Assembly: GCA_019614645.1 (NCBI GenBank)
Contig: JABWDB010000001.1
Coordinates: forward strand, 19,323,501 to 19,387,500
DNA length: 64,000 bases
Reading direction: 5' to 3'
Origin: Stratiolaelaps scimitus
Taxonomy: Eukaryota; Arthropoda; Arachnida; Mesostigmata; Laelapidae
The notes below the pieces were generated by a model. The model was not told the DNA's origin, made no database searches, and saw only the letters and a list, made by a program, of their open reading frames with translations. Made by a program: the position numbers and the translations under genes. Of this stretch, positions 25,444 through 38,922 are shown piece after piece. How positions within the stretch are numbered: position 1 is the first letter of the stretch; each line of letters opens with the position of its first letter.

Positions 25444-28412
25444 AATTCACACCGTGTCGCTACTGTGACACCAGCAGAAGCACCACCAGTAGAACGCTGT
25501 GAAATACTCACTACTCCCACATAAAGTTCGTTTCTCATAAGGAATTTTTCTCACCTTCTGCTCGGGTCAGCACACAATCTTTCCCGTGTATTTCGAACGC
25601 CTGCGAACCTAAAATAGTGTGGTACCTGCCGGTATGAGCTATCAAAGAATATTATAAAAATAAAAACGAAGTTGATGGCTCGAGCGGCTCAGTTTGGCGG
25701 AACTAGATTCATCTACGCGAAAAAGAATGACGAAGTGAGCAATATATAGGATGCTGCCTGCAACGCTGCGGCAGCAACGGGGACAGCGGCTTCATTGGCC
25801 ATTCGACTCGAATAAAGTCATTTGCGATGTTGTCTGCCCAAGAGCAAAAACCCGCACGACGCCACAGGGTTGAGTGCTGTCATCGCTGCTCAACTGATTC
25901 GTCAACATGGACAAATACAATGAACAGGCGAACCGCAATGGAGAATACATATAAATGTGAAGACCGGACACATATCCACACCCACACCCAGGAACCAGCG
26001 CTGGACGAGGTGTCGTGCTGGGGTATCACAATATTCGGAATTAGTCTACTGAAGGAACAGGTCCGGTAGCGGCGACAGAACTTGAAACTTTTTCGACTCA
26101 GCCAACAACCCGGTGCGGCGGCAGCAACAGCAGCCGCAGCAGCAGCGGCATGAAGAACTATTTGAACAGCAATAACGATGCTGACGAAGTTGCCAGCAGC
26201 AGCAGCTCGTTGCCCATAAAATATAGGACCCCTTCGGAGGAATCGCGATAGTTTGGTTCTGCTGGTTCGCCAGGCAGCCAGAGGCAAACAGACGCCAACC
26301 AACGAACCAAACTACCTTCTTATCAAACAGTGTAAAGCGTAACCCAGTTCGAATCTCACTCCAGCTAACGAATACACCGACGATCGCTGTCAACAATCGC
26401 TGCTATTCGTGTTGCCGTCACCGTCGACATCAGAGGAACATCTGCAGCCGTGGCCGTTGCTGCTGCTGCTGCATGACTCACGTGGCTCGCTCACACAGGC
26501 AGAACAGAACAGATATTCCGATCCTATGCGGCAGGCTACTATTCTTCTCCATCAACGTGTTTATTTCTGGAAATCTCTTGGGCCGGCGGCAGCAGCGACG
26601 GCAGCAGCAGCAGCACCCTCTTCAGAGCGGCACTTCAACTCGAGCTGCTGATACAGCCCCGCAGGGTCGGTCACAATCTATTCACTTCTCAACTTCTTGG
26701 CCCCTGAGAGGCTGGCTGGCTGTCTGGCTGGCTGGCTGGTAGTGGCGGTGGCGGCGGGTGGCTGAATTATTTCTTTCAAGTAGAGGCTAGGGGCCGCGTT
26801 GCCGGCGGTAGCGGTGCTCGTGGTCGCAACGCAAAACGTTGCGGCTAGCTGTACGCCTGTGCTGCAGGTGACCTCAACCCGCGAAGGAGAATCTATCAGG
26901 GGTTGGGGGCGTCATGAGTCCTGTCTGAAGTGTGTGTGTGTGTGCCACAGCCGCCGTCGTTACCCCCTTGTGCTGCTCATGACTGCGTGGACTTCACTGT
27001 TCCTCTCACTGCGCGCCAACTGTTCGTTCAACCGTTCGCCGCCGCTACCGCCGGTACTTATGCGCTTTTTTGTCACTATCATCATCATCAACATTTTCAT
27101 CATCAACATCTCCTTCTTCGTCTTCTTCTTCTTCTGCTTTCTTGGACAATCACCGTCGCTTAGGTGGTGCGAAAGATGAAGGCAGCAAGGGAAGATGATT
27201 CGGGAAGTGGCTCCATACCCACGAGTGATATGCTCACGACTCGAACACCCGTTAAAGGCGCTTAACTCGCTGGATACTATGTGGAAATAGCTGGTAGAAA
27301 GTAGCGAAGCACTCTCCCGATAGAAGCTCAGCGACCACAACGATTTCTGACGGTTCCTGATCCAGCTGGAAAAGGCCTCGCCGAGTGGTATGAACGGCGG
27401 CAATGAAATTCGATGTTAGCACGATATGATAAACAATTGCTAGATACGAGATCCATATGAAACTCTAATGTATCTGTCATTGAGATAAGATTTGCCCACC
27501 AACGGATTTGGGATTTCAAACGCCAACGTTCAACAGTCTACATTGTACGGGTGCCGCTTCATGGTGGATGAGCCGAGTAAATGCTTGGATTTCTACTTTG
27601 GCACGGCAGCTGTCTGATACCACCATCAGATGTTCTATCTATGTCCACCCTATCTGACTGCACTTTTTCAGTCTGGTGCTCACTTTTCGGTTGCTCGTTG
27701 GGCCGTCATTCGTGACCGCGAGGAACACTCGACCGAGGATTTCACCACTCCTCTTAACAAGACCCGATTCCCGGCAGTCACGGCTAATTACAGATACAAA
27801 AAAATAAAACAAAAAGAAGGGCACTTCAAGAATATACAAACATCAGATACTCCGCCCATTCGTGTTCGCCAGATAAGTCTCAATCATTGTGCTATGCATA
27901 ATACAGAAACATAAGTTGTATATTACCTAGCAGAAGCCTACAACGTTATGGCCGTTGACCGACGCGGCAGCTCGGTGGCTGCAGCCCGTCATGCGCTCAT
28001 CAGAATAATCTCCAGAAGTGAAAAAGCAGGGTCTCCTTATTCTAGATATTCTATTAAGAATGTACAATGGAAGGTGTTCTAAGATGTATTTCACGTTCAG
28101 CGGGTACAATTGTCGCCCACTTATATAATTGATTCATTAACAATATCATGGCATTATAAAAAAAAATAACTATAAGTACATTACCATTACTATTAGGTAA
28201 TTGTTTTTTAAAGCTTCGCCACCGACGACCGCGACACCTACTGACCCAATGTAGTAAGTCGACATCGCCACTCTGATCGGAAGTGTAGGGGGGCGCGCCA
28301 TCTTCATTGGTAATAGCTTTCCGCCGCGCTTAAGAACATCATCGTCACGTACCATCATTGTCATCAACGCTATCATCATCAGGCGACTCCTTCTCCTTCA
28401 ACCATACTGCTC

Positions 28413-28439
28413 TATATATATATATATATATATATATAT
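28413..28439. repeat. (TA)n microsatellite
   Basis: 27 bp of TA alternation. Confidence 0.95.
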
Positions 28440-30355
28440 GCCAGTCTTCTTTACTCTATGTAGCGCTCATATACCAGAGAGCCAAGCAGAAGGCCAGTCT
28501 GCCTCTACCTAGGTTGAGGCCATGCACCGCCGATGGCTTAGCACACAGCGAAGGAAACGTTGTGAGAGGAAAGAAGTGAGCTCCCATTGCACTATCCAGT
28601 CCTGGCTTCCTTCTTTTCACCTTTCCTTCCATTGCTAGAGTTTCGTTCCCTCCCCCAGTCCGGCCCCCTTGCCAACCAAGCAGCCATCCAGCCAGTCAGC
28701 ACTCTCTATCCGAGGCTCTCTCCAAGAAAAGATCCTCGGGGCGGCGGGGACTCATGGTTGCTACCGGGGCAAGGCATCATGGGAAAGTGATGGGAGGTGA
28801 AGTTGGACGAAAGCGAGCGAACGAGCGAGAGGACGACGACGACAACGAACCGATGAGCACAAGCGCGTCCCTCTGACCCCCTCCAGAGCCCAACTCCCGA
28901 ACCGGCTCTGCTCATTCTATCGCTGCTTCCTCTACCCGGCGGCTCTCTGTATCTCTCGCGCTATGTCTGTGGATGTGCGTGTGTGTGTGTGTACATCAGC
29001 AAGTTGTGTATTGAAATGGGGGCAACGGCCGTGGAGGTCTAGGAGAAGGAACTGTACGTACTGATAGGAACAACACCATCGGTCCCGAGGCTGTGGCCGC
29101 CGCGCCCCGTGTGGGAATGAGAACAAGGGAGGATAAGCAAGCAATGGACGGAGGTGGCACACAAGGGCAGAGAACGCGGGAAGAGCTCCCTTCCGACCAG
29201 TGTTAGCTGCCGCACTAACACTATTACTAGTGATGGAAGCAGGAAGGTGCTACCACTACGGCCTAGTGGTATTATCATAGTATGGACCTGGTGGCAGCTC
29301 GCCTGTGGACGGCATTCTGTTATACTAAGGAAGAGTTATAGTACTGAATATACCAGCATGTAGTAGAGTAGTATGATCTCTGGCTGGCTAGTTGTTAGCT
29401 AGTGCCAGACCGATGGACGGATAGTTCTGACAGCGCGGCCAGTGGAGCAGCATAACCTCAATCCAATACGACAAGCCACGCGGTGCTGGCTCCCATGCTA
29501 GCCTGCTTCCACCGAGTCACCACGCAACCCGCTACGCCACTGCCTAGTGAACGGTACCTCCATTCTCTCACTCAGCTACTCATTCACTCACCCATTCGAC
29601 CAGCCACATTATCTCTCTCTCTCTCTCGGGCGCTTTTTCGTTTTCTGGCTGATATTCCCGATGCCAACGGAAGCGAGGAAGGGAAAGGGCCTGAAAGGCC
29701 ACGGAACGAATGGAGGAATCGGCAAAGTAGAGAAGGGAACACTGGGAGCAGAACGAAGGACCCATGCTGCAGCACCAGCAGAAGGAATAGCTCCGGCTCC
29801 AGCTCGCCAGCTGGTTAGATAGCCGGCAGGCTGTCTGCTCCCACCAGCGTCATTCGCGTCATAAAAGAAGACGAAGAAGAGGATGAAACAGCCATTCCTT
29901 CTTCCAAGCAACATACCCAAGCATCTACCCGCACTCGACCACTGGACCAATGGACTGTGCGAGGGACGTTCGAGCGGGCGTACTTCGTGCGGGCGGGCGG
30001 GCAATCGAAGAAGCCAGTCACAGACACGCTCCCCACACAGACACATCGAGAGAGTGAGAGAAGGAGAGATGACGACGACGATCAGGACGACCATGGATGA
30101 ACGGGCTATCCGAGCGGAGCTAGCCGGCTGGCGGCTGGCCTGCTTGCAGTAGTCAGCGAAGAGAAGAATACCGAAAGCCGTGAGCTCGGCGAAATAGAAG
30201 AGATAGAGGAGAGGAGCCAATAGAGAATATAGGTGTAGAACCGCAGCGTCGTACGGTCAAGAAGCCGTTCCAACGAAGCCGTCCAACTTGGGGTGGGAGG
30301 CATCCATAAGAAGCGGCGGGGAGAGTCGCAGAGGGTAAATAGGAACAGCGAGATG

Positions 30356-30356
<1 letters not shown>

Positions 30357-30411
<55 letters not shown>

Positions 30412-30425
30412 AGAGAGAGAGAGAG
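30357..30425. repeat. Compound (TA)n-(GA)n microsatellite, the longest AT tract in the window
   Basis: 52 bp of perfect TA alternation (30357-30408) are followed by (GA)n from about 30412 to 30425. Confidence 0.95.
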
Positions 30426-31001
30426 ATCTTCCAGAACAGCCATAGCACATTAAGGCACCATTCGAGTAAACCGTACCGTCGGCATCGACCACCATCACGG
30501 GGGATCAGCGTTGTTCGATGTAGTAAGTAGCGACGGTGGCAATGTGGTGGTTACGTCTACAGCTGACTCTATGCCCCCTCTATGGTGAAGCCAGCTCCTC
30601 CTGTTGGGAAGAAGAAAGGCAATGCTACCTCTATCTCTCTTAATTTATTTCTGCTGTGCTTTTTCGTTAAACAAAGTGGCGGCGATGATGGAGGTGTTGG
30701 TATTGACACTGTTGCCACCAGTTCTCTTGGTGGTGATGCTCAAGGAATAATATTACTATATTGCTACTGTTCTACGACGGAGTACAAGGGCATGCATGGG
30801 CCTGCAACTCTCGGAGGCACATCTTACGGGTCAGTGTGCGGTGACGTGCCAGGCAGAACACGTCAAGATCGCTGGACGAATTTGCTGTAATGTAACTTAA
30901 CCAACTACATACCTCTCCAATGCCCGCGTGGTTCGGGCGTCTGCCGAAGCACGTTCATATAATGTGGCCAGCAATCACCGTTTTATTAAATACTCTCCCA
31001 C

Positions 31002-31028
31002 ATATATATATATATATATAATATATAC
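31002..31028. repeat. (AT)n microsatellite with one phase slip
   Basis: AT alternation is interrupted once near 31020. Confidence 0.9.
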
Positions 31029-31650
31029 AGCACTAACAAGAACAATACCAAAGAGCACAGTTCAAGCTCACGATGCAGAGAGATGATGATATTCGAAGCT
31101 TTCTCGATTTTCGCTGTGACCGTAGCTGGCCATGTTTGGCCACGATAGCGTAAGTGTACTTCTACCATGACTACTGCCGTGTATTAGTGAGCCAATGGAG
31201 GATCCATCCAATGAACACGGGGCGGCTGTCCCCCCACCATCAAAAATAGGGACCAGGGTTCTCAAGCTCCAAATTTCGGTAGTACAGTTCTTTTTTCATG
31301 GGTTGTGAGGTAAAAAACGGGGGTCAACGAGCCCAGTGGATCGGTCTGCCAGGCAGCCAGATAATCCACGTCGTCACATGTGTCACCCACCAGGTCCGCG
31401 TGCGCCCGAAGTCCAGAGCGGCAAATCCGCCCATATGCTTCTCCCTTGCCAATCATCGCCCAAGCTAACTGCTCACCAGAGTGACTACCAGACTGAGATG
31501 AATGCCAGCGGGCGGCGTCAACTCGGCGCACGCACATCTAGACCCATTGTTTCCGTCACCAGCCAACAGTACTACTACTGAAAACTGTAAAGCTACAATT
31601 ACGAGAAATTGAGACGATGTTATTACTACATGAGGAAAACTAAAAAAAAA

Positions 31651-31666
31651 ATATATATATATATAT
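31651..31666. repeat. A-run followed by (AT)n
   Basis: Nine or more A pass into 16 bp of AT alternation. Confidence 0.85.
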
Positions 31667-33054
31667 GTATCATGCAAACATCCCCTTTATTGTTAAACGC
31701 GGTGATATGATATAACGATCTGGCCGCTCCGTTCGTGAATCGTTTGGAAGTGTCATAACAGCCCACAATAGGATAGCGTACCGAGACGCAACAGCAACAC
31801 TTCGGTAATAAAAACACAACAACAATACTCCTTTCGAACTTGCGGCAGGCAGCCTCGTACCAGCCGTTGTTGTTGTCGTTATTGTCTAGTCTAGCATTTT
31901 GCCAGACCACTGTTCTCTCTCCCTCTCTCGTTCTCAGTACGCAATTTACGTTTGGCCATCGCATTTCACATGCGCATAATATCGGCAGCCCACATCATGC
32001 AAGCTTATCAATGAGCTATGGGCCGAGTTGCACATCTGAATATATATAACGTCGATGCGCTGAAATTAAATCATCAAACCCAGTCGAGGTCGTGCTCCAA
32101 GCAAAGTAATTATTCAAGTACCGGAGTCGAATAAATTCGTGCTCTATCGAATGAGCTCTAATGGACAACAGTGCGCAGTCGCAGAAGTAACGATGGCGGC
32201 AACCACACCTATACATGCATTCATGTTATGATTGTCTATGAACAGCGTTCACCCCCCAACAGCAGCGGTGTATAGTGTCTGTAAGAAATAGACTGTTCGA
32301 GCTTGCCGGATCCCATCGGTCGATGTGGGGCGTGAAACTCGTCCACCTCCACAGACGTTTGCTCATGTAGCTGATTGCAGTGCTGCCCTCGGGGATCCGG
32401 GTCCTAGTGATCCTAGTTCGTCGGCTCTGGGCCTTCTTCCACTGGTTCTTTCCTTCGGAGGCGCTTTCCGTCCTACGATTCAACTACCGCCCCACAACCC
32501 CACCAGGCGCCTCGGCGCCTTTCTCCGTTCTTCTCCTAGACAACCAGATGGACTGACAGAGGCCAAGTTTCTCTCTCTTTCTCTTGCATTCGGTTCAGGA
32601 TGGCGCCAACAGCACCTCCAGGCATAGTGATAGTCGAGCAACGTGCGATGGGGCAGTGACAGGGATGAGAGTGGAAGGGCGGTTATGGGGATATACTAGG
32701 GGATGTTCTTTCTCGTGGATGTGCGCAAAGAGGCGGCGGGGAGGGGGGTAGCAGTGGTGCAGGAGTAGAGGGCGTCCCGCACAAGCGAGCTGGCTAGCGA
32801 GCTGGCTGGCTGGCTGTACCAAGACGCCTAATTTGATTAGGACACGAACGAAACCCACGCTTACAGCGCTCGTAGGAAGGACTCGGGAGGGACTAGGAGA
32901 CTCACAACGAGTCCTTACTAGTTCTCTTACCAGGCTAGCTTAGCCCAGCCTCCGCCGCCACAGTGCTCGCTCCGAGACGACGCCGTCGAGTACTTCCAGC
33001 AGAAGCATTGCCACCGCTGCCGGCGGCGCTGCTGCTGCTGCTGTCGCGGCGGAG

Positions 33055-33394
33055 GTGCCTATGGAAGGAACACAGCCTCGAAGCGCTGCCAATGAGGGAT
33101 GGGAGCCTGGGTGGACCGATGGGGATCGAGAGACGAGAGCAGAGCGGCGACCGGTCGGAGTACGGAGCAGAACGATGGTGGAGGATGAGGTGGCGGCGGC
33201 GTCCGCACGGAAATGGCACAACGAGCTGCCGCTGCTGCTGCTGCCGCTGCTGCCGTTTCAGGATAACGGTACGGGCGACAAACAACACGGCGACGACACA
33301 GCAACGAACAGAGCGAACTCACCGACGAGTGAACCAACGAACGAACGAATAAACGAGAGGAGAGGAGGGAGGGGCTCAGGAGAAACGAGAAGTG
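33055..33394 (+). other. Candidate GC-rich 5' exon ending at a strong splice donor
   Basis: A GC-rich stretch with CTG/CCG triplets and AACGA repeats ends at AGTG|GTAAGTAGG (GT at 33395-33396). A frame starting near 33055 stays open to the donor, but it is Arg/Glu/Thr-rich, low in complexity and unlike known proteins. The stretch is therefore more likely a transcribed leader exon than coding sequence. No partner exon was identified. Confidence 0.22.
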
Positions 33395-34304
33395 GTAAGT
33401 AGGATCCTGCTGACGGCCATTACATTCCACTCGTTGTTGTCGTCGCCGCTGTTGCCAGTGCGATACTCGTCGACAACAACGACAGCGAACTGAGCCATTG
33501 GCTGCCTAACAGACAGACTACTAGCTTAGACCAGAGCAGGACTACGAGACAAGCGGAAACCCAGGAAGGCCGAGTTGGCTGGTCAAGGCCGTTGGTCGTC
33601 ATCAGCGCTAGCCCCTGCCATGTCACGAAACAGCACGACTCCGCCGTTCTGCTCGCTGGCCCCGTTAAATTCGTATTCAACGTTTCGCTGTTCTGCGGAG
33701 CCGCAGGCGGAGTCGTACTTGCTACATTAAGTACAAGACATGCCATTTACTGATTACCGGGTTACACCTTCCTCCCAGATAACACCTGCCTGTGGAGACT
33801 ATACACACATTTCCGAAGAACTAATTGTCAACAAAGGTTGGCTTTGAATGATTTTATTATCATTCACAGCTTCGCTGAGTTCGTCGCTTGGCGTAGCAAG
33901 TGGAGGGGTATCCTTCTTTCATTTTGTGGTCTAAGCTGTTTATTAGTATCGAACACGCCTGGGTGGAAAGGATAATAATAGCCTATACACCGGGCTATAT
34001 CTTTGAAGGCAGACTACTTGAGTGGAGATTGAAACGCTGCGGCAACTCCGTGCTCGGCACTATATCGCTCCCTAGTGAATAACTATTTACCACAAAACCT
34101 ATTATTAACTTACCTTTGAATAATTATACATCCACTCGACACCGTACTGATGTATTTTGCCACCTGAGAGCGTCAGTCGATCTGATTCGAATTACAGGAC
34201 TGGAGCATTTTCGTCTATACCTTTACCAACTCATACGAATATGCTCTATCGCCCGCCCGAGACGCGCGTAATCGCCCTAATGGTAATCATTTTCGAGCAT
34301 TTTA

Positions 34305-34307
<3 letters not shown>

Positions 34308-34344
<37 letters not shown>

Positions 34345-34360
34345 TTATTATTATTATTAT
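34308..34360. repeat. (AT)n followed by (TTA)n
   Basis: 35 bp of AT alternation to 34342, then TTA units to about 34360. TATAGGTTATT appears on both sides of the TTA tract. Confidence 0.9.
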
Positions 34361-36264
34361 ATATAGGTTATTGATCTCATCCACTTCCATCTACATGGCG
34401 ATCTCCGCATCCGCTAACGTGAGGTATGAGGCGAAGAAGGCATAACGTCGTTCTTACATAGCTACCAACAGTCTTGATAGGGCGCTGGGCTCAACAGACG
34501 CCCTCGTTGGTTCCTATATATACATTCGGTTCATGGATAAGAGCATTGACCAAAATCTGTCCTAATCTGAAACCCTCCGTAAAGACGATGTACACTAAGA
34601 GGTACGCTAATGCTGTACACATGTGAAAAATCATGCATGGCAGTCGGCACAGGAGCTCACATCAACATACGTCGCTTGCACGGACAACACGTCGACAGTG
34701 AACGCACCCGAATCCTAGTATAGCTCGTGCTTGGTTGGCTGTTTGTTTGTAGCATACGTGTGTATGTGTACCGGGGCCTCGCCCGTTCCGGGAGTTCTCA
34801 CCAACACAGTGAAGCTGGCAAATCGCGTTGTCATTCGACACGAGAGATAAAGGCGCTTGGAGCGACTGTATTTCGGTGTCCGCCACATCCACCATGTGCT
34901 CATAATTTGTATAGTGAACGATGTAGTGCGCCCGCAGTGGCGTGCGCGGCACCCACAAGCAGCATGACCTCTTTTATTGTACATGAGCCACGACACGCGA
35001 GTGGACATGCTATAATACCTCTAGAGGTTTAGTGAACGTCACCAGAGGCACCAGACCAGATCTTGTCAGTCAAACTGGCATTGGCCTCCAGATCTGTCAA
35101 GAGGCCATCCTCCTGTCTTCACTGCCCGTGTCTCTATGTGCTGCTAGCCTCCGCGCCGATCGGCGTAGTGCACCGATCGAAAACACCAAATGCTATCGTG
35201 CTGCCGTGGACATTGCACCGGGACCTGGGACGAAGTGTGTATAAATAACACAACCACATACATATAAAACAAAGGCAACACATTGGCAGCACGACTACGT
35301 CAACACAACCGGTGGCCGACAGACCGATTACTGATCACTGCCAAATAGATCACTCCAGCAACACCATGTGTTGGTGTGCCTGTCTATGACGTGGTGCGGT
35401 ACGCGAATCTGAGCCAATTCCAAAGAAACTCAACAGAGGGCCGCTAGTGAAACTCAACAGCGGACCAATCGAACGTGTTGTGCGTGTTATGCTAGCACAC
35501 GCGGCCGACACTAACCTAACTTAACAGCTCTTCGAAACAGCGACCGGACTAACTGTTCTCGTTGATGCTACCAGAAAACTCCGCGAGCGAGGCGGTGCGC
35601 GATACGTGTTATTGAGCGGCACCACGCGACATATCTGCCCACTCGTCCGCTTGTAGTCTATACATAGTAAGACCCTATTTACCACTACGACAACTAAATA
35701 CTACTATTTACTACGGTGGATGGTAGCGCACGACAACAGCAGCCTTGTGCTGCTAGAAATAGAACCTCGACGATCTCGAACGATTCCGGATTTGTTGGAT
35801 CACGTGAGCGGGCCACCTTCGTCTCGTTTGTCTGATCTGCTCAGTTAGAAGCACTTAGATACGGCACCGTCGGACGATCTGCGATCTCCGAGGAAGCGTA
35901 TAACCAGAGAGAGAATCCGAGCCAGACGACAACTTCGAACGCCTCACATTTGGCCTCATGAACTTCGAAATACGCTTGCAACCAAAACGCGGAATGAACA
36001 TGAAGTCGTTCGCGCACTCGAATAGCTCTCATCTGTCGGAGATTCTACTCTGTCTCTAATCGGACACATTCTACATTGGCCTGACCGCACCCAGTGCATC
36101 CCGTCCCACAGAATTATAACTGTGGCTCCAAATCATATAAATGCCAAGCCGAGAAGAGCAAATGAATAACGCTCATGGACGAGAATTACCTGCCAACGCT
36201 TCATGTATAACAGCTGGACGAAATATATGTTGCTGTGAACTCATACTATACATACACAAAGTGC

Positions 36265-36267
<3 letters not shown>

Positions 36268-36296
<29 letters not shown>
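36268..36296. repeat. (AT)n microsatellite
   Basis: 29 bp of AT alternation. Confidence 0.95.
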
Positions 36297-36298
<2 letters not shown>

Positions 36299-37652
36299 TT
36301 ATATAGAGTCACACGCAAGTATCGTGTCCCTCACAGACGTAGCGGTATGTACGCAATTACGATTATTAGAAATATGTTATTTTCGCCACTTGTGAGGCGG
36401 CAGGAGAGCAAAGATAATAGTGGTATGTATGCCTAACGCCCGCTGGAATTACAGGCATCCGTACACACAGTCCAGTCTAGCTAGCGATCCGTCGCACTCA
36501 GCTGGGATCGATTGAGTATACACTTGCCGACCTGTCCAGCGCACACTGGACGCTTTCGCGAGTCCAGCTTTTGGCTGAGTTCACCACCTCTGTGAAAACA
36601 TCATCTGTACTTTATCCAATTAATTAGACAGACGAATTAACACTGTGCATATCACACCACCCTACACCGCGTTCGTTTACCTGTCGCTTTGAGCAGCGAA
36701 CAGTGAACATGCCTCTCAAAGTGTCAACCTGAACGTCTGGCACCCCCGTGTGACAACCGGTCTTCCCACGCCCCACCCACATATGCATAGTAAATGCCCA
36801 AGCATAGGCACACAGAAGCAGAGGCAATTTTGATATAATTACTACAAAACGCTGGTGGTGCAATATATTTAAGAACCATATAGAGTCGCGGCCTAATTTT
36901 ATACAATATAAAGCATCAATGAATATCCATCCATACAAGATCGAATTCTAGCTACGCATTTGTCAGCATTGCTACTGCTGCTGCTATCGCATCGTCTCTC
37001 TACGGTGGCGGCCTTCAAAGCAAAAATCAAATTCCCCCTTTGGAAACAACCGCTTCATCGAGTCGCCAACGACGAACGACGGTCGTGATGGTTGATGGCC
37101 GCTAGCGCGATGCTTGATGATTATGACTAACCAGTACAGACATGAGTGGCCAATGGTGAGAGTGGCACGTCCCGGTCTTTGTTTTTCTCAATCGGCTGCG
37201 GTTCCTTCGACGCAAACTTGTACAAATGAATATACAATCGTACATTGGTAAATCTGCCTCGACGGGATGTCGTAACCAGCCAACCACACCGGTTGGAACA
37301 GCCGCATATCGACCAGCTATGCTGTGCAAACATCTATTATAGTACTTCTAGATTGACAGGCCGCTCAGCTGGCTGCTGTTGGACGCCACATCCGCAGGCC
37401 GGCTGCTGTCAGCGTAACGCAACGTGGCCGAAACAGTTGCAGGTTGCCAAGTGTCTTTTTCTCCTCGACCAAATGTCGAAATTGAAGTAATGATTAAGAA
37501 AATTGTTACGCGTACACGTTTTCGATCTATGCATATCTGTTTTAGCAATAGCACAAGATGAACAGGACGAAGAAGAGTCATAACAGATCTGTTAGAACAG
37601 TACGAGAACTCGTCGACGAAATGTGAATCACCACCGGCGCAAAGGCGCCAGC

Positions 37653-37656
<4 letters not shown>

Positions 37657-37690
<34 letters not shown>
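37657..37690. repeat. (AT)n microsatellite flanked by GTAC
   Basis: 34 bp of AT alternation sits between GTAC on both sides, so the whole is a perfect short palindrome. Confidence 0.95.
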
Positions 37691-37695
<5 letters not shown>

Positions 37696-38300
37696 TGTAT
37701 CATACATACATATGCAGATGGTAATTGTAGTCGATCTGTGATGATGAGTCAGTTGGCTAATAAATGGAGCCGGCAGGGCGAAGTGGACGATCGAGCAGCT
37801 GCAGAAGCAACGCCATGGGCAGCCACAAGGAGCGGCAAAAAATATCTGCCGTATAAATAGTTATATAGCATATAGATTGTACGAGCCAAGTCATACTAAT
37901 GGGCGTGCGCTGGTAGCGATGTCAGTGGGGTATGGTCAAGGGGAGGAAGATGATGGGAGACGCCGACTCAGCTGGCTTAACGATTGCTAAACCACTGGGC
38001 TAAAGTAGTTGCCTTGCCGTCAGCAGCAGCAGCAGCACCACTGGTGCTCATCTGGTTGTCCTGCCACAGCTGCGGCCCTTACCGCGCCAGTGGTATGACA
38101 AGTGAACGCGTCTGTTTGACTGGTTGCTTTAACGTGGAGGATTTCATTCGGCAGAAGCTAACGTCGCCGGCGCCTTGGGCTCTACTCAACGTGTTACTTG
38201 GCTAGCCGTTTTGGTCTCGCAATAAATGTTGCTGTGGCCACCAAAAATTGCGTTGTTAAGAGAAACGCCAGCACGATGCCAGTGGACGATGCCGCGGTGC

Positions 38301-38315
38301 GGGGGGGGGGGGGGG
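38301..38315. repeat. G15 homopolymer
   Basis: Fifteen consecutive G, preceded by GCGGTGC. Confidence 0.95.
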
Positions 38316-38796
38316 CGAAACTACAGCAGCCTCAGCGCTAGATGTCTGCTTGTTCGTCTCTCAGTATAGCATAGCATATTATGTATGTGTCCAGACGTCC
38401 AGATCCGATGCGTTGAGACGGCGGAAAACTGCTGACCGGGACAGAGGCAGCAGGCCGGGTAAGGAGTCGGACCGAAGATGGAGACCCCGACGACAATAAC
38501 AACAGCGATGTCAATGAAAGCCAGTGGACTGTGGTTGACGACGACGACGATGATGATGAGCGACTAGTGCTTCCGGTCACCTGTTACTGCGGAACCAGCT
38601 GGTGCTGCTGCTGCTGCTGGCGTGGCTGACTGACCAGGCACCGGCAAATGGCCGTTTACTGTACAAAAAAAAGAAGACGAAATTCTATTTCCCTGCTTAA
38701 AATGTTGGTCAAGCCGATGCGATCGTTGACCGACAACGACAAAGAATAACGTTCAAGCTAGCGCATCAGATACAGTCCTCATCGTAGCACTAGTCT

Positions 38797-38922
38797 CAAT
38801 CCTGTTTTTTCTTCGATTTATACAAGTGAATTTACTACCGAATATAAATATTTACCGAATATATATATATATATATATATTCGGCGCTAAATTCTCTTGT
38901 ATAAATCGGAAAAACTGGATTG
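38797..38922. mobile_element. 126-bp imperfect palindrome with (AT)n loop, MITE-like
   Basis: The left arm begins CAATCCTGTTTTTTC and runs through CGATTTATACAAGTGAATTTA. The right arm, read in reverse complement, begins CAATCCAGTTTTTCC and runs through GATTTATACAAGAGAATTTA. The arms pair over about 47-50 bp with a few mismatches and end inward at CCGAATATA. The centre is (AT)n at 38859-38880, preceded by a partial second copy of TTACCGAATATA. Similarity ends sharply at both outer edges. This could be a small foldback/MITE or a hairpin-forming transcript; I see no clear target-site duplication. Confidence 0.6.

Larger units (their letters stand above)
25444..33000. other. No gene recognised; repeat-rich
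   Basis: The many frames here read through simple repeats. These include CAG/GCC-rich sequence near 26100-26150, TGGC units at 26709-26740, TTC units near 27114-27136, (GCGG)n near 29990-30002 and several (AT)n arrays. No frame resembles a known protein, and no paired splice sites bracket a convincing exon. Confidence 0.45.
33397..38796. other. No gene recognised
   Basis: The block is mostly unique sequence with (AT)n arrays and a G15 run. A possible 50-nt minus-strand exon (34163-34114) lies between CTCTCAG and a strong donor (CAAAG|GTAAGTT), encoding about 17 residues. It is too short to call. Confidence 0.45.

Noticed and set aside
29609..30220. 203-codon minus-strand frame
   Set aside because: It crosses GA and GCGG repeats and is low in complexity, with no recognisable domain.
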